A stretch of DNA of 64,000 nt from Buddleja alternifolia (taxonomy: Eukaryota > Streptophyta > Magnoliopsida > Lamiales > Scrophulariaceae). This document shows, piece by piece, positions 50,900 through 62,700 of this stretch. The notes under the pieces are model-generated. The model searched no databases and was not told the DNA's origin. It saw only the letters and a program-made list of their open reading frames with translations. The first letter of the stretch is position 1, and each line of letters opens with the position of its first letter. The stretch covers positions 21,534,195-21,598,194 of the forward strand of contig CM033394.1 in NCBI GenBank assembly GCA_019426215.1, given 5' to 3'. Both the position numbers and the translations under genes were made by a program.

Positions 50900-52583
50900 T
50901 GTTGGGTTTCGTTCGAAAAAGCATAAACGCAGCGGAAGGAATTTCAAAAATAAAAACGAAAACCCAATTGGTACTCTAATTCGCATAATTGAATCTAAAA
51001 GCGTATAACGAATAAAACTTACTCGTTAATATGAATATGATGATGGAGAAAAACTTCTTCTTCTCCAAACTTGAAATATTGAAGCTTCCAAATCTTCAAT
51101 CCTTTGATTTGGTTCTTCAAACTTGAACTTGATCCGAACAACGAAAGTATGTCGTCTCTAAATCGTCACGCACGGATCAACAAACAAAAAATCCCTTTTT
51201 TTTCTTTCTCTATGGTCGACGGCTAGGTATAGAGGAGGGGAGGAATATTTTTCTTTCTTTTGAGAGTTATGTATTCTTCTTCTTTTTCTTGTTCTAAATC
51301 AAAGAGTCCTTATATACCTCATGGCTTATTGAACAAGTCAAAACAAAAGAGCCCTAATATGGGGCCTCTCAAAGACGCCACATTGAGGCCTAGTAAGCGT
51401 CCAATTGGACTCCTTATTTAGCCCCGTGATTTGTTTTGTTTAATTAATTTCTTATTTCAATTAATAATATATTATATCCAATAAATTAATTAATTAAATA
51501 ACCAGATTAATTAGATAAATTAATTCATTAATATATTTAACAATGAAATTAATTAATAATTAATCTTATCATTATATTTAATTATTTCATCTAATGAATA
51601 ATTAATTATTTAATTTATCCAATAAATTAAAACTCCCAAAAAAAATAATAGAAATTCTTTTTTCTTCATTTTTCTTTGCCAATCCTTTAGCGCGACTCTT
51701 TAGGTTTGTTTCATTTGGCAAAGAGAGGAAACCAAAGGAAGTGGGTAACACCTAGCCAGTCACGTGACCCACTTCGTAACCCAAACGAAAACGAATGATA
51801 GGATCATTCTGAAACCTTCTAATCGTAAATACCGTATATGTATAAACCCTTTGTTCACGTTCCCCGGTCAAGTGAGAGTCATGGTTATGTCAAACTCACT
51901 GGACTTGACCATATGTATAAATCATAATAAATACGAGATCATTGAGATCGATTTAGTGCCAAGCACAATCGTCTCGTTTGCTTTTGGCCAAAGACTTGAT
52001 CTCTATTTATCTATAACTACATAGGGTACATACTCATTCACTTATGAGAGAACAAATCCCATATTAGATATCTGCTAAGATTACCACTTGCCCACCAAGT
52101 CCGCATTTTGAGGTTGACCCCACCAAAGGGTGAATTGGGTCTAACTACTCTAGTGAAAGACTTGACGTCACAAGTGCATCTTCAGCCTGATACTTCAGGT
52201 CAAAGGTTCACATATACCTATTACGCATAATCAATTCCGTCATTGACAGTCACAGAGTGAAAACCCATGTGACAGAACCGATGCGAGTCGTGTTCGAACA
52301 TATCAGTTCCACTGACGTGTGTACAATCTTAATCTCCTATCATCCCATGATACCAGACAGGCACTCCCATGTCGGAGCTAAGATTGTGCAAGTATTCGAA
52401 GTCTTTATTTGTCGATTAAAGACTTCATATTACTTGCGAACTTATTTTAGTAATCAAGATCGATCTCTCTAGTGCCAATCTTCCTATCCAATAGGAAGTA
52501 GAGGGATCGCACTAAAAGCATGGACAAAACGTTTTACACAACTTATAGATGCAGATAAGAATTAAGTGAAAACTCAATAATGC
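50900..52583 (-). mobile_element. LTR, copia type (family A, copy 3), truncated
   Basis: It starts TGTTGGGTTTCGTTCG on plus, like copy 2, and follows it closely over 1.68 kb, up to AACTCAATAATGC. The last roughly 105 bases, with the LTR start TGTTAGGATTATGCC on minus, are missing because the gypsy-type LTR C begins at 52584. Frames inside it are relics of shared LTR sequence. Confidence 0.8.
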
Positions 52584-53425
52584 TGATAAGAGGTGTTTTT
52601 ACGTGTTTTTAAGACCGTAATTCTTATGATTTGGATTCACTTATTGCTTAAATCATGTCACATTTGCATTTAATAGGTGTGTTAAGTGACTACAGGTAAT
52701 AAATGAGAATACATGAAGAAAAGGGAAGAAAAATGATGTACAAAACAAGTTCAAGCATGTTTTTCAACACCTAGGCGGTTTATGCATCTCCTACCACATT
52801 CGAGCGATAATTTCGTACATTTCGAGACCGAATTAGACAAAGTTTCCTTCTAAAACGTTTTATATGTGTGTCTTAGCTTCAAATGGGAACTTGAAACATC
52901 CAAATCGGAGGTCTATAGAGAGAATTGTGAAGGAAATACGATTGCTGCGCCGAACAGAGAAGTACATGTGTCAGAATGCGCCTCAGCGCCCTCCTAGTCA
53001 TGCCTAGGCGTGGATAGTCTGAATGTTACTCCTTTTCAGCCTAAATTCCAGCATTATATGATGGGTAGGAATCACTTTTGGCCATAATTCAGCACATGTG
53101 TTGAGGGGTTGTCATAAGTGTGTTTCTTGGTAGATTTACTTTATGGGCGCCAAATCAGAAACAACCTCCATGTTCAAACGTAATTTAGGTATACTTAGAA
53201 ACCGAATTAGACAAAGTGTCCTTCTGTAAAGTTGTAGATCTATGGCTTATTTGCACATAGGGACTTGAATCATCCAATTCGGAGATCGGTGGAGAAGGTT
53301 ATGAGGAAAATACTAAGACTGCACTGGAAAGCAAGAAAATGGCAGCATGCATGTGTTTTGTTGAAGTTTTCACATGGTTATGCTTGGTGGAATGCTTAAG
53401 GGCTGAAAGTTCAGCATTTTTTAGC
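52584..53425 (+). mobile_element. Gypsy-type LTR fragment (family C, copy 1)
   Basis: It starts TGATAAGAGGTGTTTTTACG. This is like the minus-strand start of the Athila LTR (TGATAGGAGTCATTTTTACG), and both share a conserved GGAGGTTGTTTCTGATTT block, so C is a relative of the Athila LTR. It stops after GCATTTTTTAGCT, where Sirevirus-like sequence takes over. The same segment occurs inverted at 57592-58422. Confidence 0.75.
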
Positions 53426-54700
53426 TTCTCACAACACTATTGCCCAGATGCCTTATTCTCTATCTGCAAAGCGCCCTCCAAACTCTTTCCCACTCATGTG
53501 CTGGATATCCTCGGGCCACTGTATATCAGGGCACTGGATAGTCCTATCAGAACGTTCATTCAAGGTACTCATCTCCCCACTCTACATTTGAATGAACTCC
53601 TGCAGACTGCTACGTATCCATATGCAGATGAACCGTTTGCCAGCTTGGACTTTCGGTTTACGGACTTTAGCCGAATAGAATCAGAATTTCCTGCAGCACC
53701 CGCTGAACTGTTAACTGCTCCTGAGCGCATATTAGAGTTACCTCAAGCGCCTCATTCTCCCAGTCCAACTGAATCCGACTCTACTGCATCCACCGAGTCC
53801 AACACTGCTCCAGAGCTTCGAGGAACAGTATTTGATCCTACTAATCAAGTATCTATTGAATCTCTCAAACACACATCTCGGTTTAAGCCTCAAGTCCGCC
53901 CTGCACTTCCACACGCTCAACCGTCCATGGCTGAATGCCTCACTCAAATACAGCAACTATCTACAGCTACTCAGGCAAGTCATGTGGCCTTAACCAATGA
54001 TCTACAAGACAGGTTCACGGCTCTCGAGACCTCTCTCACAGACGCTAATCAAGCTCAACTCCTGGTCATGAAAGAACATTTCGACCAGCGTCTAACCACT
54101 CTTGAGGCCTCTGTAGCTCAGATTGCTGCTCAAGTCAGTCTTCTTACTCAGCATTTCATACAGACTGATGATGGCAATAAGGGGGAAAAGAAGGGAGAAA
54201 AGAGGAAATTGTCAACATCTAAAGATCAAGTTCCTCCTCCACCATCCAAGCGTCAACACGTTGATACTTCTCTCACACTGAGTGCAGAACCAAGGTATCC
54301 CTATCCCTCTTGGGTAACCACATCGGTTGAAGCGTCCAACAAGAAAGAAACCCCCAGAGTGCTCTATCCAACTCTTCAGTTGCCTTCAAAAGCACTGCTT
54401 GAACAGTTTGACATTCCTCTTCTCAGAGCATCAATTCCAGAACCAACTGATCCAGCAGTATTAACCTTAGAAAGAAAAATGTCTGACTTCGATCAAACCT
54501 TCAGAATTTGCCTACGATACATAGGCATCAGTCCAGAGGAATGGGATAAACACTTCATTGCCTTTAAGGCACGACAAGTTCAAGAAAACAAGCACATAAT
54601 CAGTAAAGATCATGCGGCAATGATGACGTTAGAAGATCAGATAACTGAAGCAATCCGTGCTGAAATGACTAAGAGATACAAGATCAAGCCACGATCTTAA
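53339..54700 (+). pseudogene. Sirevirus-like 3' accessory ORF, N-terminus replaced by LTR sequence
   Basis: A 453-codon frame. Its first 29 or so residues (MAACMCFVEVFTWLCLVECL and on) are encoded by the gypsy LTR fragment; the same words appear in the inverted LTR at 57592-57660. True element sequence starts near 53426. It then has a proline/serine/threonine-rich stretch (residues about 120-200), a predicted coiled coil (about 205-280, LTNDLQDRFTALETSLTDAN), a lysine-rich spacer, and a C-terminal domain (about 330-450). Position between pol and 3' LTR, and the coiled coil, fit the accessory (env-like) ORF of Sireviruses. The frame is open but its own start is lost, so it is a chimera. No function is known to me. 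Confidence 0.6.
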
Positions 54701-54866
54701 TTTTTACTTGTGCCTCTCTCTTTGTAGTTGTAAAATGCCTGCACTATGAAATATATATATAAAATGCATTTTACAGCTGAAACATCTCGTTAAAGCTCAA
54801 ACTAACTTACTAACTTACGCTAACCTTCAGGTATCTAACGCTTGAACCAAATAAGTATTGCCATCA

Positions 54867-54882
54867 TCAAAAAGGGGGAAAT
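54867..54882 (+). other. Polypurine tract of the Sirevirus-like element
   Basis: ATCAAAAAGGGGGAAA lies directly before the LTR start TGTTAGG. The matching tract in the first copy is at 8671-8686 on minus. Confidence 0.75.
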
Positions 54883-56657
54883 TGTTAGGAATTTCATATT
54901 AGATGTTTTGATGATGACAAATAGGACTTTCTGTTAGACTCCGAAAAGTGTGAAAGCTTTCATAGAATGATTATGTATAAGTACCTGAAAGCTTATTTAT
55001 CTTAGGCTTATAGTATTTATCTTTGTAGAATTCATTAGACTAAGTATGTGACACTAAAACACTTAGGAAAATTCTAGGTGAGTCTACCAAGTGATGAAGG
55101 TGAAGATCAAGCGTCTAAAGCTACAATGGATAAAGATATCTTGAAGCGTCCGTCAAACGCTTTAGGGATTATCCCAGTGCTCAAACTACGAATGGATAAC
55201 TCAGGCCGAATACTCAACATCAAGTGAAATGACGGAATTTTCAGTGAGACCATCAAGACAAGATTGAAGAGTAAGCGTCTGAAATAAAGAAAAGAAAGTC
55301 AGGATCAGTCCAAGCGTCTGATACACGAGAATAACTATTCTCTTCAGCAAGCGTCCAAAAAGGTTAAACCAACACAACCCACAAAGAACGTAACCTGAAA
55401 AAGAATTTAGACCCAAAACCATCCAAAGACTTAAAAAAGAAAAAATGCATGAATCAAACGGACGAATTATTTCCAACGGAAATAAAACAAGATGCATTAA
55501 AAGTCGGATAAGTGCTATTAAAATATAAGCACTATAACTTATGGGCAAGCCATATCCTTGACCTAGACTGTCAGATTTATGAAACCAAGACCATGCCCAA
55601 CCAATTAAATACACCCAAAGTTAGAAATGTCTGAACTCAAGGAATGTTTGGGGAAACGAGACTCCAACCGAGTCAAACGGACAAAAACCACCAATACCTT
55701 ATAAATAGCTCTTTCAACAAACAAGTAATCAAATGAAAAGGGACACACACAAAAAATACCTACCTTGTTGAAAGAAAAGCTTACTAAAAATCATAGCCAA
55801 ATATCCATATAAGCTTTTCACAAATATTCTAGAGACAGTCACCCATATCTCAAATCTCTTTTTAAGAAGAACATATACTACCATTGAGATATCCTCAAGT
55901 TGTTTGAACTTTCCAAAAACAAACAAACCCGTGACCAAAACCATCAACACCTTTCATCTGAGTGAGAAAGCTGGTTGACTTGCAAGCAGTATTTTTGTGT
56001 AAAAGAAGCTTGTTGAAGTTGATCTCTATTGGAGCTGAAATCTGTGTGACCAAGGAGTTCCGAGATCAAGAGTAACTTGCACCATTTCTGAGTGAAAGAA
56101 GCAAGGGGATAGAAGATCTTTAGTGGAGCTGAAATCTGTGTGACCAAGGAGTTCCAAGATCATATCCAATCTCCCTCTATCTTGTAGAAGTCTCTGTGTG
56201 ACTCTTCGATAATCATCATAGTGGAAAAACCTCCCTGATAAAAGGAGAAGAAGGACGTAGATGGGATTACATCACCCAGTGAACCTTGCAAATATCTTGT
56301 GTCATTTACCTCTTTAAGCATTCATTGTTTTACTGCTTTACTATTCATACTGCATAACATTCTGATAAAGTCTTAAAACAACTAAGCAACCACTTTCGAT
56401 CAGTTAACTGAACGCTAAGCTATAAAATACTTCCGCTGTGCTAACTCTGATTTAGTGACTCAACTCTGCCCTACTTTGGTAAGCGTTGAAATCACCGAGT
56501 CTAAGTTAACGTTCCTCAAGCGTCACATCCAGCGCTTAAACCTATCAAGCGTTCAAATACTTCAAAGTGATACGAATTTTTAAGAAGTCGAAAAAGACTT
56601 AAGGGTCTATTCAACCCCCTCCTTCTAGACCCTTTCGTTTACCACTTGGGACCAACA
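54883..56657 (+). mobile_element. 3' LTR of a Sirevirus-like copia element (family B, copy 2)
   Basis: TGTTAGGAATTTCATATTAG to GGGACCAACA, 1775 bp, with the polypurine tract on its left. It is related to 7205-8670. On its right it directly abuts the truncated gypsy LTR C copy 2. The 5' LTR and most internal sequence of this element are missing. Confidence 0.8.
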
Positions 56658-58422
56658 GATAAGAACAAGGTTGCACAAATGATTTAAAACAAAATATAAA
56701 GGGAGACTAAGGCACATGCTAGGTTCAAATTGATCAATTATACTTATAAAGATTCTCGTTGAAGGATTACGCTTATATTGTTATGGTGAGAGCTCCGAGG
56801 GTAGAGAATAACCGATATCTCGCGTATAAACTCCTATGCTTAGATCGTGATTTCCCAAATATTCCTATCCGGAAATCTAACCACTAAACATGCATTAACT
56901 TACTAGAGCTCACTCGATTTGAATCGAACAACTTCACCCGGGAATCTTTACCTATGTCTAGGGCAATTCATCATTAGTTGCGGGTCATGATGTGAATTTC
57001 TTGCACCCTAAGTCAATTTTCTCCCGAAATATTCACCTAGGCATAAGATTCTAACATATAGTGATCAAGTATATGCAAGATAAGTAGAACATCAATTCAC
57101 ATCACATAACAATATAAGAATAACCTCAACAATCATCTATTATAAACATAAATCACAATTTGGCCTTACATGGCCCTAGTCTTACGAATTTTGTTCATAA
57201 TTGAAAGCATAAAAGACATAAAAGGATTCATATAAATATTCATAGACATAAATGAAATGAAAAGCTCTTAAAAACTCCCTAAATGGTGAATGATGATGGA
57301 TCTTGAAGTTGAGCCTTCAATCCCCAAGCTCTTTTCCTTCCTCTAGTTTTCCCCTCCAAGAGTGATGAAGAATGGTGATGAATGGTGGAGAAATCAGATT
57401 AGGGGCTGCCCCCCTCTCCTCCAAGAATCTGAAATTGATAGTGAATTATGAAAAGTATGGGTTCCCCCTCCTTTTATAGCCAAAATTCCACTAAAGTATG
57501 CATTAAGATTTCCCATTAAAGTTCCCCAATGAGAATTCCACCTAAGGTGATGCTTAAAGTTTGGCTTATAAGATTCCAACCAGCTAAAAAATGCTGAACT
57601 TTCGGCCTTAAGCATTCCACCAAGCATAACCATGTGAAAACTTCAACAAAACACATGCATGCTGCCATTTTCTTGCTTTCCAGCGCAGTCTTAGTATTTT
57701 CCTCATAAACTTCTCCACAGATCTCCAAATTAGATGATTCAAGTCCCCATGTTCAGATAAAACATAGATCTACAACTTTCCAGAAGGACATTTTGTCCAA
57801 TTCGGTCGCTAAATATACCTAAATTACGTTTCAACATGGAGGTTGTTTCTGATTTAGCGCCCATAAAGTAAATCTACCAAGAAATGCACTTATGACAACC
57901 CCTCAACACATGTGCTGAATTATGGCCAAAAGTGATTCTTACCCATCATATAATGCTGGAATTTAGGCTGAAAAGGAGTAACATTCAGACTATCCATGCC
58001 TAGGCATGACTAGGAGGGCGCTGGGGCGTATCCTGGCACATGTACTTCTCTGTTCGGCGCATCAATCGTATTTCCTTCACAATTCTCTCTATAGACCTCC
58101 GATTTGGATGTTTCAAGTTCCCATTTTAAGCTACGACATACATCTAAACTTTGTAGAAGGAAACTTTAACTAATTCGGTCTCAAAATGTACGGAAATGTC
58201 GTTCGAATGTGATAGGAGATGCATAAACCGCCTAGGTGTTGAAAAACATGTTTGAACTTGTTTTGTACATCGTTTTTCTTCCCTTTTCTTCATGTATTCT
58301 CATTTATTACCTATATTCACTTAACACACCTATTAAATGCAAATGTGACATGATTTAAGCAATAAGTGAATCCAAATCATAAGAATTACGGTCTTAAAAA
58401 CACGTAAAAACACCTCTTATCA
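56658..58422 (-). mobile_element. Gypsy-type LTR (family C, copy 2), minus, truncated at its 3' end
   Basis: On minus it starts TGATAAGAGGTGTTTTTACG at 58422 and runs left for 1.76 kb. By comparison with the Athila LTR about 200 bases of its 3' end are missing at 56658. The part 57592-58422 mirrors 52584-53425. On the right it abuts the tenth codon of the LINE ORF2. Confidence 0.75.
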
Positions 58423-58451
58423 CCTTGGCAGTTCCAAACTATGATATTCAT
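58423..58451 (-). pseudogene. First ten codons of LINE ORF2
   Basis: On minus, ATG at 58451 opens MNIIVWNCQG, the classical beginning of a plant LINE endonuclease domain. The ATG overlaps the ORF1 stop in TTATGA. The frame is cut after 29 bases by LTR C. Confidence 0.85.
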
Positions 58452-59917
58452 AATTCTTGGCGGGGCTGTTCCACAGCCGCCGCCTGATTTTTAGATTCTA
58501 TTGGCACCAAACTCAGTTTCTTTTTCTTTGGAGTATCAGTCTGTTCCACTGGTATCTCACTCATTTCCATAAATTTGCGCTTGAGATCAAGAGGTGGAAG
58601 TATACCCCGTCCGTTCCCCTTATCCCTTCGATTAGTTGTCTAACTCGGTTTCTGATTGGGAGTAGTAGCCTTGAACTGTAGAGGGATATTTATGAGTATC
58701 GGGCTGGATAGAGGGGATGGGTGAGGGTTGTGTTTTAGAGGGAAGAAGGATGTGGCTTGGTTCTCATTTAGTGAGGTACGGATTTGGATCATTGGAGAGG
58801 AGGGGTGGCTGGGTAGTGTATTGGTATCGGTAGACGGTTTTCTCAGTTGAGGAATTTGGTAGGGTTCGATTTGAGGTGTAGAGCTAGGGACAACCGTTCC
58901 AATATCGTCCACCATGAGATTCCCTAGGGTCCTAGACTGACTGGAATTAGTCTCCCCCGTCTCCTCCCCATCTCGTCCGGCTAAGTTATACCGATTATTG
59001 GTTACTGGAGCTAGGTCCATTTGGGGTGATCGAAAACGAGCAAGGGAGTTTAAGAGAGAGGGATTGCTTGAAGAATGGGATAGAGACCCCACTGTCCTCG
59101 GTCTCCCCTCTCCTGCCCTCCTTGGTCCCATATTCGATGACCTCCAATTAGACGCATCTGATCTACGAGGGTGAGACATCGAAGGAAGAAATCTTCGTGG
59201 CGGGGGCCCCCTTAGGTAGGGTCCAAAAAGTGTGTCTTTACCCGGGTTTATAAAATTGTCAAGATAACGCACCCCACAAAAATCACTCAAATGGTCAAGC
59301 ATGCCATAGAAGTAACAAAAATTCGCTAGTTTCTCATAGTTGAAGGTAACTTTAACCTCATGTCCTCCGGGGGGACGTAGCTTCATGAATCTATGGAGTG
59401 GTTTAGTCATGTTCATGCTAACCCGAAGTCGCATAGGAATCCCCCAATTTCATTCCGGGTCCTCTAGCACCACTTCCTTACAAACTCCCAAGCTATTTCC
59501 AATGAATTCCGCCAATTTCGCCATATTTTTACCCATCGGGAGTCCCCTAACCTGGACGTACATGTCATTCCAATCCAGGTTAGTTGTTACTGGGTCATCA
59601 TTCTCCTCAAGCACCTTCAATACCAGTAGTTCATTCCGAAAATTCCAAGGTCCCTTATCAATCACTCTATCCATATCGACCACATAATTGAAGATAAATA
59701 AAAGTCTATTGTTTTCAATCTGTTGAACAACCATGCCCCGAACCGGATTAAAAGCATTTTGAAAAGTATCCCGAACAACACCGAAGTTGAATCTTCTCTT
59801 TGTGATTAAATGCCTAACCACACCAAGTCCCCTTATTTCCTTATCTCCATCCCATAATCCCGCCGGGACGGAGAATTCCCCCCCTTCAACCTCCGACAAG
59901 GTAAGACGTTCAACCAT
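58448..59917 (-). pseudogene. LINE ORF1 (DUF4283 and zinc knuckle)
   Basis: The minus-strand frame starts at 59917 (MVERLTLSEVEGGEFSVP). The first about 155 residues are a DUF4283-type domain (RVIDKGPWNFRNELLVLKVL, WNDMYVQVRGLPMG). A zinc knuckle-like block follows (YEKLANFCYFYGMLDHLSDF), where CCHC would be usual. Then comes an arginine-, serine- and proline-rich tail ending in a lysine-rich PKKKKL stretch. Two in-frame stops interrupt one otherwise continuous frame: TGA at 59450-59452 and TAG at 58640-58642. The natural stop is the TGA at 58448. ORF1 proteins bind LINE RNA and act as chaperones. Confidence 0.85.
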
Positions 59918-60490
59918 TCAATCAATTTCCCCTTCCATCGAGTCCGACACTAACTTCTCCGGTAGGTTGTTAACGAACAAAGGCCTGGATTTACTCATTA
60001 AGATACGCCAAAGAACACGGGACACACAGCAAAAAGTCAACAAACACAGATCAGCAAAAAGGAACAGAAACAGAAACCCTAAACAGAAAAATAAACAAAA
60101 ATCCTAAAAAGCACGCAATAACGTGACACAAAAGAAAAGAAACGGGAACACAAAATAGGGAAGCCAAAGCAACAGAAGCAAAGGATGAAACTCGGTCAAA
60201 GAAAGCACAAAACGTGAGTGTCAAGAACCAGAAGAGCCGCCATTGAAACTCCCACAAGTAAAACTAAACTTGGTCTCACAGATCTTCGGAGAGGTGTTTT
60301 CTCTCGTGTATACTTCACTCAGGATAATCTTACCAAGTCTTTCGTGTATCGCTCAAGAATTCAGTCTCCTATGAACCAAAGAAGAGGCGGAAGAGTGATG
60401 AAAAGATGAGGAACCCTAACCCTAATAGAGTTCTAAAGCGCCCATGCAGAGCGAGAGAGTTTTTTGCTAATCTGTGTAAACAACTTCAAT
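59918..60490 (-). promoter_or_regulatory. Probable 5' UTR and promoter of the LINE
   Basis: No recognisable coding sequence. On minus it contains CTATTAGGGTTAGGGTTCC (around 60410-60428), a telo-box-like motif common in plant promoters and leaders. The 5' border is not exact. Confidence 0.4.
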
Positions 60491-61454
60491 AGGGGTAATT
60501 TTTTTATTATTATTATTATTCCAAAATACAAAATTGGGCAAAGTTTGTGTGGAGTCGCAAATAAGCATGGACCGGGAGTAGTCAACATCATCATATAAAC
60601 AAATGGGGTATAATTAGATGGCATATTTATTTCGGATTGATGATAAAAGTGATTTACGGATAGTGTGCTTGGATGAGTTTTTATAAAGAAAAATATGTAA
60701 TGATTATGGTTGATGTGATATATTTTTTGTTGTGAAAAATTTGTTTAAATTGGTGTTTAAGTATATTCGTAGACATATCTTAGTCAAACTCATTGATTTA
60801 GATATCAAAACATAGGAAAAATAAATCTCATTTTGCACGTTATGCTATTTTGCATTAGGATATTTGATTAATTTGACTCTCGGTGTTAAAAAATAACTGG
60901 AAGAAACTCTTTTAAACGATACATGAACTGTTAAATTATGAATAGTAAAAATCTATTTTTTTTCTCTTTTTTTTGCAAGAATTTCTCCAAAATTAACTAG
61001 AATTTTAAGATTTTTTTTTTAAAAAAATCTGATGATGTACCAACCAAAAATATTTTTTGGCTTTGCCGAAATTTATTTGTATACTTAAATTTGCCATGAT
61101 TGAATGTTTTTGTAGTAATTTCAAAATTCTTTACTTCATTTTTCAAGAAATATTTGAATTTCTAACCACAATTTTTAATTTTTTTAAGTACGAAACTCTT
61201 ATTTGTAATTATTTATATATAAATTCTTTGTATCATATTATTTTTACAAACTTAATAGTAATTTAAAATTTACTACATAAGTATATCGCAATCTACTTAT
61301 TAAGATATTATATTAATTATAGTTAATTCTAATCATTTAATTGTAATAAGGATCAAACTTAATATTATTAAAAGTTATTTAATATACTTGACTGAAAAGA
61401 AATATTAAAACGCACCAGATTACAAGACTAATCAATTCTTATTTATTTCATGAT
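60491..61454. other. AT-rich intergenic stretch
   Basis: Long A and T runs, no coding signal. The frame at 61057-61266 is low in complexity. Nothing else is seen. Confidence 0.55.
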
Positions 61455-62110
61455 TTTTTGTTACGGTTCTAGATATAGAACGCAGCGGAACGAAATAACC
61501 AAACATGGATAGCTCGAATTCACATATTCGAACCATAGAATGGTAACCACACCTCTTGTAGCGTAGTGGTAGGAGAATTCCTCGTTGATGATGGTAAAAA
61601 TCGTCAGACAATGAATGTCACGTGATTGACCATGTGGGGCAGGGAAACCGATCCAATGCACGATAAACTAGGTTGGGGGTTGATGAATCTATAGACTGCA
61701 CTTAAATGTTGCGAGTTGCCTAGTACTTGTGAATGTGGGATCAAGTCAACTCGTAGTTCTGTATTGGTTTTACTCTCAGTTCTTGCCAATGGATTTTTCT
61801 GGAGAGAGTAGATAATGAGCCTTTTCCAACCCCTTTAGGGTATTTATATAGAGCTGGAGGTGGGCTACGGACCATGGGCTTCACTTTTTCAGTGTCCCAC
61901 CAGGCTTAATAATATTATCCTTAGACTAATAAAATAGCTCAAGTATTCTTAATGGGTCGTCAGCCCTCTTAGGCTTGACTAACATAACAACTATGGATTG
62001 GACCCACGGGGGGCACCCCGGCCTAAGCCGAGGGCATGCTAATTACCATAATGCCCCTAGACATTTTTGATGCAAATCATAATGCCCCCCACTCCCGGGT
62101 GTACCGTATA
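61455..62110 (-). mobile_element. Probable LTR-like region, minus orientation
   Basis: Near 61460 the plus strand begins TGTTACGGTTCTAG and soon has AACGCAGCGGAACG, a word much like the AAACGCAGCGGAAGG found just inside the ends of family A LTRs. A minus-strand TATA-like motif (CTATATAAATACCC) lies at about 61842-61855. The right end is not visible, so this may be an LTR that runs further right or a fragment. Confidence 0.4.
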
Positions 62111-62249
62111 GGATACCCGGGAGTAGAAATATGTTCGGGTGTATGGCAAGCTTCGTCACCGTGGGGGGTCTAACGAGTCACCCTTTTAAAGGAGGATATC
62201 TTAAGTGTTATCTCGAGGTAATGTAGGTGTTGACTTAAAGAAACACCCG

Positions 62250-62345
62250 TAGCTACCTTGGAGTCTGACGCCTCGGGGTTGAGCGCTGCAAGGTTGGATG
62301 TCTCAGGGTCGAGTGCCGTGAGGTCGGACGCCTGGGGGTCGGATA
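62250..62345 (+). repeat. Short tandem array, about 30-bp unit
   Basis: Three imperfect units of the type GTCGGACGCCTCGGGGTCGA, each followed by GTGCCGTGAG-like sequence. GC-rich, unlike the DNA to the left. Confidence 0.65.
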
Positions 62346-62579
62346 CCTTACAGTGCCGAAGTGTGCGAGGTATCTCGATTTAAGTATGCATTTCATGTCT
62401 TAAGGGGGAGCTCTTAAGTTATGAACCTCTACCCCACTTGACTAATAGCCTCATAGGAACTATTATGTTAGTTGATGAGTTGTTTTGGAGGAATTTTTGC
62501 TGGTGAGATGTGCTTTAGAAAGAGAGGAGTGCCTTCTTGGCCTAAGGGGAGGCTTGCACTTCACCCACAGGAAGCTTGT

Positions 62580-62700
62580 CGTCTCGAAGGAAACTTAGAA
62601 TTTTGGGGCCTCTATCTGGGGTTTTAGCACCCCGGAAGGGATCTATAATTTTCTAGACCTCAATCCGGGTATTTGCACTCCAGAGGGGACTTAGAATTTG
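62580..62700 (+). repeat. Imperfect duplication, about 60-bp unit
   Basis: Two units of AACTTAGAATTTTGGGGCCT ... GGGTTTTAGCACCCCGG type; the second reads ATCTATAATTTTCTAGACCT and on. Divergent but in register. Confidence 0.5.

Larger units (their letters stand above)
48884..60490 (-). mobile_element. L1-type LINE, minus strand, internally replaced by other elements
   Basis: A run of 17 T on plus (48884-48900) is the poly(A) tail of a minus-strand LINE. To its right come RNase H, a zinc-binding RT-associated domain and the RT C-terminus (48920-50880). After foreign sequence (50900-58422) follow the first residues of ORF2 and all of ORF1 (58423-59917) and a leader up to about 60490. Most of ORF2 (endonuclease and RT core) is absent. 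The 5' end is approximate: TTTTTATTATT words at 48874-48883 and 60500-60520 might be the target duplication, but both are low in complexity. Confidence 0.8.

Noticed and set aside
57394..57728. Minus-strand frames in LTR C copy 2
   Set aside because: The same LTR sequence in the other copy gives the first residues of the frame at 53339; these are LTR bases read by chance.
61555..61600. tRNA-like TAGCGTAGTGGTA word
   Set aside because: Resembles a box A, but no box B or cloverleaf follows at the right distance; it is part of the LTR-like stretch.
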